Translations under genes and position numbers: made by a program
Part shown: piece by piece, positions 15,940 to 23,736 of the stretch
How the letters are laid out: each line of letters opens with the position of its first letter
How positions within the stretch are numbered: position 1 is the stretch's first letter
Source: Candidatus Multiplicimicrobium inquinatum
GTDB lineage: Bacteria; Omnitrophota; Omnitrophia; Omnitrophales; Aquincolibacteriaceae
Length of the DNA stretch: 53,338 nt
NCBI GenBank assembly: GCA_002344825.1
Contig: DDUN01000032.1
Span: forward strand, 1 to 53,338
Reading direction: 5' to 3'
The notes under the pieces: model-generated
What the model saw: the letters and a program-made list of their open reading frames with translations, nothing else
Database searches by the model: none
Told to the model about the DNA's origin: nothing

Positions 15940-16686
15940 TTGGTGGAACAAGATGTGGAATTAACAAAGCAGGATTTAGAGGGCGATCCGCAAAAGCCGC
16001 TTGTGTTGACGCATAGAGATATTGCGGTTTTTAAATTAATTCATGAGCATCGGTTCAGTCCGTATAACCAGATTCGAATCGCTTTTTGGCGGGATCGTTC
16101 AAGAGAATCAAACTCCTGCTACGGACGGATAGAGCGGCTTGTGAAGGAAGGTTATTTAGAAAAAGATGTTTCTAAGCGCCGGTCTCTTCCAGTTTTTTTT
16201 ATTACAGAGGTTGCGCTTAAGGAGCTTCGGTCGCGAGGCCTTGATTCGGATTTGGTCCTTTACAAGAAAACGGATGATTTCGACCGGAATGCAGATCACG
16301 ATTTGAAGGTTCTCAGTTTGCGTCTGTTATTTGCATACATGGGACTCGATAACTGGCGCAGTGAAAGAGTGTTGAAAGAGCGGGATTCTAAACATCGAAT
16401 TCCGGATGGTGTGCTGATAGTCAAAGGTTTCAAAATCGCAATAGAGATGGAAAATTACATGAAGAGTGCTCCTCGTTATGGGGAAATTTTCCAATACTAC
16501 GGCGAGAACAAAGAGTATTCGCTAGTGTTCATGATTATGGATGAGGGGCTAAAAGATTGGCTTCTCAAAATGAACTATGACACGAAGCGGATTTGGTTTG
16601 CCGGGTATAACGATCTTTTCAAGCACGAGGGTGAGACGCTTTTCGAAAACCGGAACGCAAGTTTTCTTCTGAACCGGATTCTGTAG
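15940..16686 (+). CDS. Replication-relaxation family protein (mobilisation)
   Basis: A 248-residue protein. An N-terminal winged helix (LTHRDIAVFKLIHEHRF, then a recognition segment SNSCYGRIERLVKEGYLEK) is followed by a domain with HDLKV...RIPDGVLIV...IAIEMENY. That matches the replication-relaxation family and looks like a PD-(D/E)xK-type core. Family members are tied to plasmid replication and DNA relaxation, so it may be the DNA-processing protein of this element, for which no classical relaxase is seen. Start TTG 15940 fits the GAGGAG Shine-Dalgarno (8-nt spacing); GTG 15943 is the alternative. The stop is one base before the T4CP start. Confidence 0.7.
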   Translation: MVEQDVELTKQDLEGDPQKPLVLTHRDIAVFKLIHEHRFSPYNQIRIAFWRDRSRESNSCYGRIERLVKEGYLEKDVSKRRSLPVFFITEVALKELRSRGLDSDLVLYKKTDDFDRNADHDLKVLSLRLLFAYMGLDNWRSERVLKERDSKHRIPDGVLIVKGFKIAIEMENYMKSAPRYGEIFQYYGENKEYSLVFMIMDEGLKDWLLKMNYDTKRIWFAGYNDLFKHEGETLFENRNASFLLNRIL

Positions 16687-16687
16687 C

Positions 16688-18469
16688 GTGGAACCGGAAC
16701 GTCATTCCGGAAACCGGGGAGGGCTCGCGCTCAAGATTCTTGAGCTGATATTCTTCCGGATTCCGCTCGCGCTTTCAGAACTTGCTGTGGCAGTTTTCTT
16801 TTGGACAAGTTCTTGGGCGGTTCGTGGAGGTCTTGGTTTTCTTCTGGTTGTGGCGTATGCCGCTGTTTTATTGGCAGGGCAATATGCCCAGCTTGAATCG
16901 TTTATTCCGTCTGATGTGAAGATAAAGGCCTTAGTTCTGTACGGCCTTTACGTTTTCCTGTCCTGGCCCCTCTTCTTGATTCTTGCTTATGTGAAGAAAA
17001 GGGAGAAAGCAAAGCTTTCTGACAAGGCGGGAAACTATCGTGAACCCGACCGACAAAGAATGAGGAGAAGGCGGTTTCTATCGAATTACAACCAGGTGTA
17101 TCTGGGAGATAGTTTTCAGACACAAAAGCCCATCTTCCTGACGAACGAACAGCGATTGATGCATGCGGAAGTAGTTGGTTCGACGGGGACTGGAAAGACA
17201 GAGTCTGTACTGCTTACGCTTTTAGGGCACGATGTCGCGCATGGAAAAGGAGCTGTGATTATCGATGGGAAGGGCGACCTTGAGCTCTATGACCGTATTC
17301 TCTTTATCATCAAGCGCAACAAGCGGGAGGAAGACTTCCGGTTCTTCTCCCTTTCACATACGGATAAATCGAATAGTTATAATCCGCTGCTAAGAGGGAA
17401 TGCGACAGAGCTAAAAGATAAGTTGATTGGCAGCATGCAGTGGAGTGAAGAGTTTTACAGGCGGATGGCGGAGCAGGCCGCGCTGTTGATTTTAAATGCG
17501 ATCATAAGCAATCGAGACCGGGCCAGCTTTAAATCGTTGCACGGTTACATCACGGATCTTGGAGTTTTAAAAGCCTTGGCTGATAAAACAGCTGATCCGG
17601 AACTGAAGTCCGAACTTCAGAAAATGGTGAAGCAGTTTAAGAATAACTCAAAGTTCCTCTCAGGGCTAATAGCAGATCTTTATCTGATGTCTCATAGCGA
17701 GTTCTCGCATCTGGTGGATGTAGAGGAACCCGAGATCGATTTACTGGACGTCTATCGGAGTCAGAAGATTGTCTACTTCCAGCTCGATTTGCAAGGCTAT
17801 GGTGATACTGCCAAACGACTAGGTCGGATGATTCTTCAGGATATACGGGCAGCATCCAGTTACATTCAATCCAATATTCGCGACAGCAATCGGAAATTCT
17901 TCCCGGTCTTCGTGGATGATGCTTCGAGCTTTCTTGAGCTTAACTTTATTGATTTCTTAAATAAGGCAAGGTCTGCCAAATTTGCCGTCATGCTTCTGCA
18001 TCAATCTCTTGGAGACCTTGTGATTCGCAGGGATCTTGCTTTCCAGCAGCAAGTGCTAGAAAACACGAATATCAAAATCATTCTGCGGCAAGACGATCCC
18101 CAATCGGTCGAGAAATTTACAAAGGTCGGCGGTACTCGCAGAACCATGATTTCAACCTATCAAACCGAAGACAGGCTTCTCGGAAAAGGATTTACAGGAA
18201 CGGGCTCTATCCGGGCGGGTCAGGAATTCAGAATCGACCCTGATTTGATCCGGGCATTAAAGCGAGGAGAAGCAGTTGTGATTTGGAAAAGCCCATCCTT
18301 TCATACCGATTACGTGAAGCTGGATTTCTTTGGGCATCCCGGCGTGAGTTATGTGGATATTGTCGAAAAACCATATCAAGCGGTAGGGAAGATAACGCAG
18401 CAAGCCAATACATCTTCGGATGACGATCTTGAAGTCATTCGGAACATTGAAAGGAGTAAGCGAATTTAG
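16688..18469 (+). CDS. Type IV coupling protein (VirD4/TraD-like ATPase)
   Basis: A 593-residue protein, start GTG 16688. Two N-terminal transmembrane helices (about residues 30-65 and 80-101) precede a FtsK/TraD-type motor domain. Walker A is GSTGTGKT (164-171), the strand DGKGDLEL follows, and the Walker-B-like VFVDDASSF (about 408) precedes a sensor segment LLHQSLGDL. It should couple the processed DNA strand to the T4SS encoded at 38-45 kb. It is co-transcribed with the replication-relaxation gene and followed by a terminator. Confidence 0.9.
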   Translation: MEPERHSGNRGGLALKILELIFFRIPLALSELAVAVFFWTSSWAVRGGLGFLLVVAYAAVLLAGQYAQLESFIPSDVKIKALVLYGLYVFLSWPLFLILAYVKKREKAKLSDKAGNYREPDRQRMRRRRFLSNYNQVYLGDSFQTQKPIFLTNEQRLMHAEVVGSTGTGKTESVLLTLLGHDVAHGKGAVIIDGKGDLELYDRILFIIKRNKREEDFRFFSLSHTDKSNSYNPLLRGNATELKDKLIGSMQWSEEFYRRMAEQAALLILNAIISNRDRASFKSLHGYITDLGVLKALADKTADPELKSELQKMVKQFKNNSKFLSGLIADLYLMSHSEFSHLVDVEEPEIDLLDVYRSQKIVYFQLDLQGYGDTAKRLGRMILQDIRAASSYIQSNIRDSNRKFFPVFVDDASSFLELNFIDFLNKARSAKFAVMLLHQSLGDLVIRRDLAFQQQVLENTNIKIILRQDDPQSVEKFTKVGGTRRTMISTYQTEDRLLGKGFTGTGSIRAGQEFRIDPDLIRALKRGEAVVIWKSPSFHTDYVKLDFFGHPGVSYVDIVEKPYQAVGKITQQANTSSDDDLEVIRNIERSKRI

Positions 18470-18512
18470 GAAGGCTTCATAAATAGTTCATAAAAATTCA
18501 AATTAGAAGACA

Positions 18513-18552
18513 GGGGAAGACTGCATGACTTGTGCGGTCTTCCCCTTTTCTT
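18513..18552 (+). terminator. Rho-independent terminator after T4CP
   Basis: Perfect 9-bp stem GGGGAAGAC / GTCTTCCCC with a partly paired 15-nt loop, followed by TTTTCTTTT. The next gene's Shine-Dalgarno follows within 10 bases. Confidence 0.85.
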
Positions 18553-18642
18553 TTGCACATAGGAGGTGATTTGCACAAAAAAAAGAGCAGTAAAGCAGTC
18601 AGTTTCAAAATCAAACAAAAAACCAAACTAAGGAGAATCAAA

Positions 18643-18894
18643 ATGGAAACAACAAATGACAAGACAATCTATGCGTTCAAAAAGAGTGAAACCGAGGAAG
18701 TCCGGCTGAACTTGCGGACTTACAAGGGGAAATCCTATCTGGACCTTCGGACGTTTTTTAAGTCTGGAGGAATGGATGCATTTAAGCCTACCCGGAAGGG
18801 TTTCATTCTGCCGGCGGAACTCGCACCTGAGCTTGAAAAAGCGTTTCAGGGTGTGTCGTTCAAAGCGGCAGGATCACTCGTTCAGACAGCATAA
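18643..18894 (+). CDS. PC4-like (p15 coactivator) ssDNA-binding protein 1
   Basis: An 83-residue protein matching the PC4/YdbC fold: IYAFKKSETEEVRLNL, then KGKSYLDLRTFF, then KPTRKGFILPAE and a terminal helix. Bacterial PC4 proteins bind single-stranded DNA or RNA as dimers. Two starts are equally credible. ATG 18643 has AGGAG 7 bases upstream. In-frame TTG 18571 has a near-perfect AGGAGGTGAT and would add 24 very Lys-rich residues, like the basic tails of PC4 proteins. A paralogue closes the VirB operon at 45274. Confidence 0.85.
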   Translation: METTNDKTIYAFKKSETEEVRLNLRTYKGKSYLDLRTFFKSGGMDAFKPTRKGFILPAELAPELEKAFQGVSFKAAGSLVQTA

Positions 18895-18921
18895 TCCAGT
18901 CTGAACATAAAAAAAATAGCG

Positions 18922-18962
18922 AAAGCGGAGATGTGCGCCTCGGCGCCGTCTCCGCTTTTTGC
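18922..18962 (+). terminator. Terminator after PC4 gene
   Basis: Perfect 10-bp stem AAAGCGGAGA / TCTCCGCTTT, with a GC-rich inner loop and T-run. The RadC-like gene begins 20 bases later, so any promoter for it must lie upstream of or inside this hairpin. Confidence 0.85.
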
Positions 18963-18981
18963 TTTTAAAAGGAGAACTGCC

Positions 18982-19425
18982 ATGAACCAAAAATATTTGA
19001 AGCGTATCGTTGCAAGTTTTGTTCGGGAAAAAGATGTGCCTTACATCGGGGATGCGGCGAAAGATCCTGAAGCTGTAGTGAAGCAGTTTAAGTATCTGGA
19101 AAGCAGGGACAGGGAAGAGTTTGTCACGCTGCACTTGGATAAGGGGAACCGGCCACTTTGCTGGGACCGGGTTTCGGTCGGAACACTGAGCGAAGCTCTA
19201 ATTCATCCTCGTGAAGTGTTCAAGACAGCTCTTCTTTCTAGTGCTGCTGCGATCATTCTTATTCACAACCATCCCTCAGGGCGAGTGGAACCCTCGCCTG
19301 AAGATAGGAATATCACTTCCAAGCTTTTGGAGGCTGCAAAGATTCTGGATATCAAGGTTTTGGATCACCTGATTATCGGAGGTGATTCTTCGTATTTCTC
19401 ATTCCGTGAGCACGGTCTGATTTAA
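18982..19425 (+). CDS. RadC-like JAB/MPN-domain protein
   Basis: A 147-residue protein, start ATG 18982 with AAGGAG upstream. The RadC-type JAMM zinc motif is complete: HNHPSGRVEPSPEDRNIT, with two His and the downstream Ser/Asp. It lacks the N-terminal HhH domain of chromosomal RadC, as is common for mobile-element copies. The biochemical role of RadC proteins is unsettled; the fold is that of a metallo-isopeptidase or nuclease. It sits in the terminator-separated gene chain with PC4 and amidoligase. Confidence 0.85.
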   Translation: MNQKYLKRIVASFVREKDVPYIGDAAKDPEAVVKQFKYLESRDREEFVTLHLDKGNRPLCWDRVSVGTLSEALIHPREVFKTALLSSAAAIILIHNHPSGRVEPSPEDRNITSKLLEAAKILDIKVLDHLIIGGDSSYFSFREHGLI

Positions 19426-19449
19426 CTCAAAAAAAAATCAAAAAATAAC

Positions 19450-19478
19450 AGGCAAGGCATCCCGCCTTGCCTTTTTCT
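19450..19478 (+). terminator. Terminator between RadC-like and amidoligase genes
   Basis: 9-bp perfect stem AGGCAAGGC / GCCTTGCCT with a 5-nt loop, followed by TTTTTCTTTTT. Only 20 bases separate it from the next start codon. Confidence 0.88.
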
Positions 19479-19498
19479 TTTTAAAGGAGGGTTTCGAA

Positions 19499-20779
19499 AT
19501 GGAAAACGTTGAAGAAAAGAAAATCGGAACATGCTTCGACTGCCGGGAAAAAGTGGAGGAAGACAAAGCCCGCTTTTTTAAAGAACAGGTGCTGTGCCCA
19601 TCCTGCTGGGATCATGAAATCGGATATTGTGAATCCTGCAATGAACCGGTCCGCAGAGATGATCTTAAGGAAATTAAGGAGAAATGGTACTGCGAGAAAT
19701 GCGTTGATGACAAATTCAGGCAATGTGCGAATTGCGATGAGTATGTCGCTCAAAACCTGGCGGTTTATTCCGAACTCAACGAAGCGGATTATTGCCAGAA
19801 CTGCGCGGGAGATTGCCTCACTTATTGCACTTCCTGTGAGTATGAAGTCAATAACGACAGCTGCTGCCATGATGATTGTGGTGATCCTTATTGTGACAGT
19901 TGCTGGGATGACCGTAATCAGGAAGACGAAGATGATGAATCGGCGGATTATCTTCAGCATCACGAGCTTTCGGGCACGAGCTTTAAGGTTTGTACTTCAC
20001 AAAGAAAGTTTGGAGTAGAAATCGAGGCGTGTCTGGAAGACAGGTCAGACCACTTACCAATGGATCAGGTGGGTAAGTGGAGCAGTCAGCATGATGGGTC
20101 GCTTGGTGATGGCGGACGAGAATATGCCAGCCCGATTTTACAAGGCGATGAAGGGTTTCAGGATATTGAGACATTTACAGCAGGTCTTAAATCCTGGGGC
20201 TACATCATCCGCCAGTGCTGCGGGTTGCATGTTCATATCGACGGACGTGATCTCGGTTTTGATGATATCCGTAAGGTGCTCAAAATCGTCCTGACGTATG
20301 AGCCCGTGATTTACGCCATGCTCCCGGAGGCCCGGTATACAGGAACATACTCTGTTCCTCTCAGCAGGTTTCCAAAGAGCCGGTTCCGGCGGAAGGTCAA
20401 AGATGAAAGCGATATGAAGTCAGTGTGGTATGGACCGCGTGAAGCGAATGTGAATTTAAAATCAAAGTACCATCACTCCCGCTATTACGGTGTGAACATC
20501 CACTCGTGGTTTTTCAGGCGTTCGATTGAGTTTCGTTATCACTCGGGCACTTTGAACCCTATCAAGATCACGAATTTCATCAAAATATGCCAGGCGCTTG
20601 TGGATAAAGCGCATGCGATCAAATCCGCAAAGGTCAGGAAGTTTGAAAACTTTCATGAACATTACGAAAGTTTTGTGACATTTCTTGATCTTCCTCCTGA
20701 GATTGCTCTCTATGTTAAGCAGCGGATTATGAAATTCCATCCTGATCGCTTCGCTCTTACGCCAGTCCTGGCTCAGTAA
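19499..20779 (+). CDS. Zinc-finger amidoligase (COOH-NH2 ligase-type enzyme)
   Basis: A 426-residue protein, start ATG 19499 with AAAGGAGG upstream. Residues 1-150 are a Cys-rich array of LIM-like zinc fingers (CFDCREKVEE, CPSCW, CESC, CEKC, CANC, CQNC, CTSC, CDSC). The C-terminal 260 residues match the amidoligase family of ATP-grasp-like ligases: FGVEIEACL, SSQHDGSLGDGGREYASPI, CGLHVHID and IEFRYHSGTLN. These enzymes are predicted to form amide bonds between a carboxylate and an amine, often on peptides or proteins, using ammonia from a partner amidotransferase, and a glutamine amidotransferase follows directly. Confidence 0.85.
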   Translation: MENVEEKKIGTCFDCREKVEEDKARFFKEQVLCPSCWDHEIGYCESCNEPVRRDDLKEIKEKWYCEKCVDDKFRQCANCDEYVAQNLAVYSELNEADYCQNCAGDCLTYCTSCEYEVNNDSCCHDDCGDPYCDSCWDDRNQEDEDDESADYLQHHELSGTSFKVCTSQRKFGVEIEACLEDRSDHLPMDQVGKWSSQHDGSLGDGGREYASPILQGDEGFQDIETFTAGLKSWGYIIRQCCGLHVHIDGRDLGFDDIRKVLKIVLTYEPVIYAMLPEARYTGTYSVPLSRFPKSRFRRKVKDESDMKSVWYGPREANVNLKSKYHHSRYYGVNIHSWFFRRSIEFRYHSGTLNPIKITNFIKICQALVDKAHAIKSAKVRKFENFHEHYESFVTFLDLPPEIALYVKQRIMKFHPDRFALTPVLAQ

Positions 20780-20833
20780 CAACAACTCTAAACAAAATTC
20801 AAAATCAACAAAAACAACAGAAGGAGTATGTCT

Positions 20834-21856
20834 ATGTGTGGAATTTTTGGGTTTGCCAAAAGTGAAAAGGTCCTGTCAGCGGTTGGGGAACATCAGCTTC
20901 GCGGGATCATTATGGATCTTGCGTGTCTCAATGAAACTCGTGGAAAAGATGGAACCGGGATTGCTCTGATATCAAAGTCCGAGCTGACAGTTTTGAAAGA
21001 AGCGAAGCCAGTGAGTGCGCTTATTAAAACTAAAAGGTTTCGAGAAATGATCCGCAGAATTAATTCCCGGACTTTGATTTGCTTGGGACACACCCGCCTT
21101 GCAACAGTCGGAAGCGTGCATAACAACCACTGTCATCCGTTTGTCTCAGATGATTTTGTGGGAGTCCATAACGGGCATTTTCTGAACCGGGAAGATCTCC
21201 TGAAGAAATATCAGAAGGAGGTTCAGACGCCGGTGGATAGCGAGGCGATTTTCCGAGTGCTGGACGGTGAGAATTCAATGCCAGGGGTTATTTCAAGACT
21301 GAAAGAGATGTCTGGAGATTTCGCTCTTGGTTTTGCCAATCTCGCTGATCCTTTCCGACTCTATCTTGTGCGTAACGATGAACGCCCGCTACATGTTGCA
21401 TATGTGAAACGGCTTGAGGTGTTGTTCTGGGCAAGCGAGCAAAAGCATCTGGAATTTACGCTTGTCCGAAATGACCTCGATGCCAAGGTATATGAGCTTC
21501 AATCCGATCAGCTTTACTCAGCGGATGTGCGGCAGTTTAACGGTAAAAGCAATATGACCAAATTGCCCTGCAAGATTGATCCGCCGAAATGGGAGCGTTG
21601 GCATAGCGCAACTGAAGAAGACTTCCAGCCTGGTGATCAGCCGTACCTCTTTGATTTTGAAGAAATGAAAGACTTCGGATTATTGGAAGGCTCAGGAATT
21701 ACGGAGCGTTCAAAAATTCCGTGCGGAGGATGCCAGCGGGAAGTGGAGGCGGGGAAGCTCTTCTTTGATGATTCGAACGGGGAGTTTATTTGTGAAATTT
21801 GCAGCTGCGATTACTCAGCTTTCGGTAGAGAACAATTTGAAATGGAGGAAAAATAA
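20834..21856 (+). CDS. Class II glutamine amidotransferase with C-terminal zinc ribbon
   Basis: A 340-residue Ntn-hydrolase-type glutamine amidotransferase. The start is ATG 20834, which gives Met-Cys-Gly and so exposes the catalytic N-terminal Cys; AGGAG lies 7 bases upstream, whereas ATG 20828 is too close to it. Family motifs are MCGIFGF, LGHTRLATVGS, GVHNGHF and SGDFALGF. The C-terminus adds a CGGC...CEIC zinc ribbon. It should release ammonia from glutamine, most simply for the adjacent amidoligase. Confidence 0.87.
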   Translation: MCGIFGFAKSEKVLSAVGEHQLRGIIMDLACLNETRGKDGTGIALISKSELTVLKEAKPVSALIKTKRFREMIRRINSRTLICLGHTRLATVGSVHNNHCHPFVSDDFVGVHNGHFLNREDLLKKYQKEVQTPVDSEAIFRVLDGENSMPGVISRLKEMSGDFALGFANLADPFRLYLVRNDERPLHVAYVKRLEVLFWASEQKHLEFTLVRNDLDAKVYELQSDQLYSADVRQFNGKSNMTKLPCKIDPPKWERWHSATEEDFQPGDQPYLFDFEEMKDFGLLEGSGITERSKIPCGGCQREVEAGKLFFDDSNGEFICEICSCDYSAFGREQFEMEEK

Positions 21857-21857
21857 A

Positions 21858-22187
21858 ATGAACAACAAAATAAAGGAATATGAGCATCCGATTTTCGGCA
21901 AGATCATATCGTCATACACGCAAAATGAAGCGATTGAAGATGGCGCGTTGGTGCTTGTTGGTCATATCGGGAAGCAGCGAGTTGTACTAACCCGAGCACT
22001 GTTCGATCAAGGCTATGAAGATGAATTGAAAAGAAAAGCTCTGGTTGAAAAGGGCATGGAGCTGCTGTGTCGTGAAGATCCGGAGGACTCGCCGGATATG
22101 CGCCTTCGAGTTATCGAAGAAGGAAAAATCTGGGTCATCTGGAATGTGGGGGAGGGTTTTACCTTCCTGCGGCCGGAAGATTACTGA
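21858..22187 (+). CDS. DUF6573-like small protein
   Basis: A 109-residue protein, start ATG 21858 with GGAGGAA upstream and one base after the amidotransferase stop. The N-terminus (PIFGKIISSYTQNEAIEDGALVLV) matches the pattern of a small plasmid/phage family whose members read I.SYTR.QAIEDG.LVDV. Function unknown. It closes the amidoligase operon. Confidence 0.6.
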   Translation: MNNKIKEYEHPIFGKIISSYTQNEAIEDGALVLVGHIGKQRVVLTRALFDQGYEDELKRKALVEKGMELLCREDPEDSPDMRLRVIEEGKIWVIWNVGEGFTFLRPEDY

Positions 22188-22200
22188 GTGATAACTTTTA

Positions 22201-22246
22201 GGGCGGGGGAGCTAACGCTCTCCTGCCTTAAAAGGCTATTTTTTTT
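22201..22246. terminator. Hairpin between convergent genes
   Basis: Imperfect stem GGC-GGGGGAGC / GCTCTCC-TGCC, then a small GCCTT-aa-AAGGC stem and eight T. It separates the rightward amidoligase chain from the leftward ImmA gene and probably stops rightward transcription. Confidence 0.65.
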
Positions 22247-22261
22247 GTTTATTCAGGAAAG

Positions 22262-22903
22262 TTAAAAAGGCTGGATAGGATTAGAGCGCCTTTTTTTGAA
22301 ACGCTGAATTCTTTTGTAGATTGGTTCGCCGTATAGTTTTTCTTCGAGTTTCTTCCATTGGATACCGGCTAATGCCGACTTTTGTGCAAAGCGGTTAAAA
22401 ATGGCTCTTTTCACTAGACCCGCATAACTCATGGTGGTTTTTGTATCACGCTTTAGCTTAATTAAAATTTCTGGAGTGCACTGATTTTCTCCGATTCCTC
22501 TGGACCGTAGCCAATGGCAAAAATCCGCTTCTGGAAAAATCAATTCTGCGGCAAATACTTCCGCGCCAATTTCAATCGGCTGATTCTCGTTAGTGTCATC
22601 GCACATAGCCACATTAAGACTTTGGTCTGCTAAATGATGCTTTAATTCATGCGCCATCGTAAAAATAAAAGGCTCATCCGGAAGGCCTTTTAATATCAAG
22701 ACTGATGGGCCTCCGTTTTCATCATTGAAATAAGCACCGCGCACTTTTTTAAATTTGTAAGGCCAAAGGTCAATCTTAATGCCTTGGTCTCGATAGATGC
22801 GCCTCAAGTCCGACTTGAGGACGCGCGGTGTATTTAAACCGTATTTTTGCCGTGTCTCGCGCGCTAATACCTTGAGCTGATCGTAATATTCAGAGCGAAT
22901 CAC
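22262..22903 (-). CDS. ImmA/IrrE-family metallopeptidase
   Basis: A 213-residue zinc peptidase with the HELKHH gluzincin-type motif (residues 85-90) and a downstream glutamate helix (EIGAEVFAAELIFPE). In ICEBs1-like elements the ImmA protease cleaves the ImmR repressor upon DNA damage, turning the element on. Here it overlaps its XRE partner by 4 bases, the same gene order. Cleavage of that repressor is inferred from family knowledge. Confidence 0.88.
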   Translation of the reverse strand: MIRSEYYDQLKVLARETRQKYGLNTPRVLKSDLRRIYRDQGIKIDLWPYKFKKVRGAYFNDENGGPSVLILKGLPDEPFIFTMAHELKHHLADQSLNVAMCDDTNENQPIEIGAEVFAAELIFPEADFCHWLRSRGIGENQCTPEILIKLKRDTKTTMSYAGLVKRAIFNRFAQKSALAGIQWKKLEEKLYGEPIYKRIQRFKKRRSNPIQPF

Positions 22904-23283
22904 TCTTCCGTCTTCCTTTTCCTCCCTGCGCGAGGTTTTTTCCCGTCCGAATAAAGACTGCGAGCGCGTCTAAATTCGGCATACCTTCTCAGTTCTTCTA
23001 TATCAGTTTCGGGCAAATCTTGGGCCGCTCTCAAAAGAGCTTTAATAGGAACATCTGCGGAGGGTTCTTCTGCGGGGAAAAAAGTAGTTATGGAAACTCC
23101 AAAAAAACGGGCAATTTTTTCTAGGTCTTCTATGCTTGGCCGATAAGTCCCGGTTTCCCACCGAGAAATTGTGTTTGTATTTACTTCCAGTTCCTTCGCC
23201 AAAGCTTCTTGGGAAAGTTCGCCCTTCCCGTAATTTAATCTCAGGTCTCGAATTGATTTCGCTACATACTCTTTAGTGTCCAC
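22900..23283 (-). CDS. XRE-family repressor (ImmR-like)
   Basis: A 127-residue protein with an N-terminal HTH (LSQEALAKELEVNTNTISRWETGTYRPS) and an acidic/basic C-terminal tail. The start is GTG 23283 behind GGGGGT. It is divergent from the CBASS cargo. The space between contains palindromes built from AAAGGA units that overlap its own promoter region and abut the rightward promoter at 23333. It is probably the master repressor for this part of the element, removed by the ImmA-like peptidase. Confidence 0.85.
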   Translation of the reverse strand: MDTKEYVAKSIRDLRLNYGKGELSQEALAKELEVNTNTISRWETGTYRPSIEDLEKIARFFGVSITTFFPAEEPSADVPIKALLRAAQDLPETDIEELRRYAEFRRARSLYSDGKKPRAGRKRKTEE

Positions 23284-23300
23284 GGCACCCCCGTTTAATA

Positions 23301-23328
23301 TCCTTTAAAAGGAATATATTTTCCTTTT
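23301..23328. promoter_or_regulatory. AAAGGA palindromic operators for the ImmR-like repressor
   Basis: TCCTTT-a-AAAGGA (23301-23313) overlaps a perfect 8-bp inverted repeat AAAAGGAA / TTCCTTTT with a 6-nt spacer (23307-23328). A third half-site (TTTAAAGGAAA) lies at 23387-23397, downstream of the promoter. This arrangement around a divergent promoter pair is typical of XRE repressor operators. Confidence 0.6.
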
Positions 23329-23332
23329 TGAG

Positions 23333-23361
23333 TTGACTCGCTTTTGAGCTTTTGCTATTAT
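23333..23361 (+). promoter_or_regulatory. Sigma-70 promoter, rightward, next to repressor operators
   Basis: TTGACT (23333-23338), a 17-nt spacer, then TATTAT (23356-23361). It would start a transcript about 200 nt ahead of the CBASS miniprotein gene; the stretch 23370-23480 contains no gene with more than about ten codons and a good start. Confidence 0.65.
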
Positions 23362-23485
23362 ACTTTATCAGGATGATATTTCAACATTTAAAGGAAATGA
23401 GGGAAGGGAGCAGGAATGAGGACCGGCCTTGAGTGGCTGTGAAAGGGGCCGTAAGGCAGAATTAGCAGTCTTGACCTTAGAGTGC

Positions 23486-23514
23486 TAGACATAATCAATA
23501 TATAGTGGTATAAT
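23486..23514 (+). promoter_or_regulatory. Extended -10 promoter of the CBASS operon
   Basis: TAGACA (23486-23491), a 17-nt spacer, then TATAAT (23509-23514) preceded by TGG, giving an extended -10. The predicted 5' leader to the ATG at 23566 is about 45 nt. It gives the defence cargo a promoter independent of the repressor-linked one. Confidence 0.7.
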
Positions 23515-23565
23515 GCATAATCTATAACTAGATGTAGTATTTAACCTAAAGCAGGAGAAACAACA

Positions 23566-23730
23566 ATGCCATGGCGACTTGTTAAAGACCCGAAGTTTTA
23601 TCCCCCCAAACCCAAACTTCCCAAATTACCTTCCCTTCCCAAACTACCCAAGTTACCAAAATTAAAAGCGATAAGGCCCATTAAGCCCATTGCTCCGCTG
23701 GGCCATAAGTATGTTTGGAGAGAAAAGTAA
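23566..23730 (+). CDS. Lys/Pro-rich miniprotein leading the CBASS operon
   Basis: A 54-residue protein, ATG 23566 with AGGAG 8 bases upstream, ending 6 bases before the patatin gene. The middle is a tandem of K-L-P units (LPKLPSLPKLPKLPKLK), flanked by RPIKPIAP and a WREK end. It is very basic and Pro-rich, probably extended or a polyproline helix. No family is recognised. Good translation signals and operon position argue that it is real. It could bind membranes, the patatin or another CBASS part, but nothing shows this directly. Confidence 0.6.
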   Translation: MPWRLVKDPKFYPPKPKLPKLPSLPKLPKLPKLKAIRPIKPIAPLGHKYVWREK

Positions 23731-23736
23731 ATTACC

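Noticed and set aside
18982..19425. Treating the RadC-like JAB gene as the missing Cap3 of the CBASS operon
   Set aside because: It carries a RadC-type motif, lies 4.6 kb away behind several terminators and belongs to a different transcription unit.
23601..23670. CRISPR-like or microsatellite reading of the CCCAAA/TTACC repeats
   Set aside because: The short repeats have no spacers and lie within a well-signalled reading frame encoding K-L-P units. No CRISPR array or cas gene was seen anywhere in the window.
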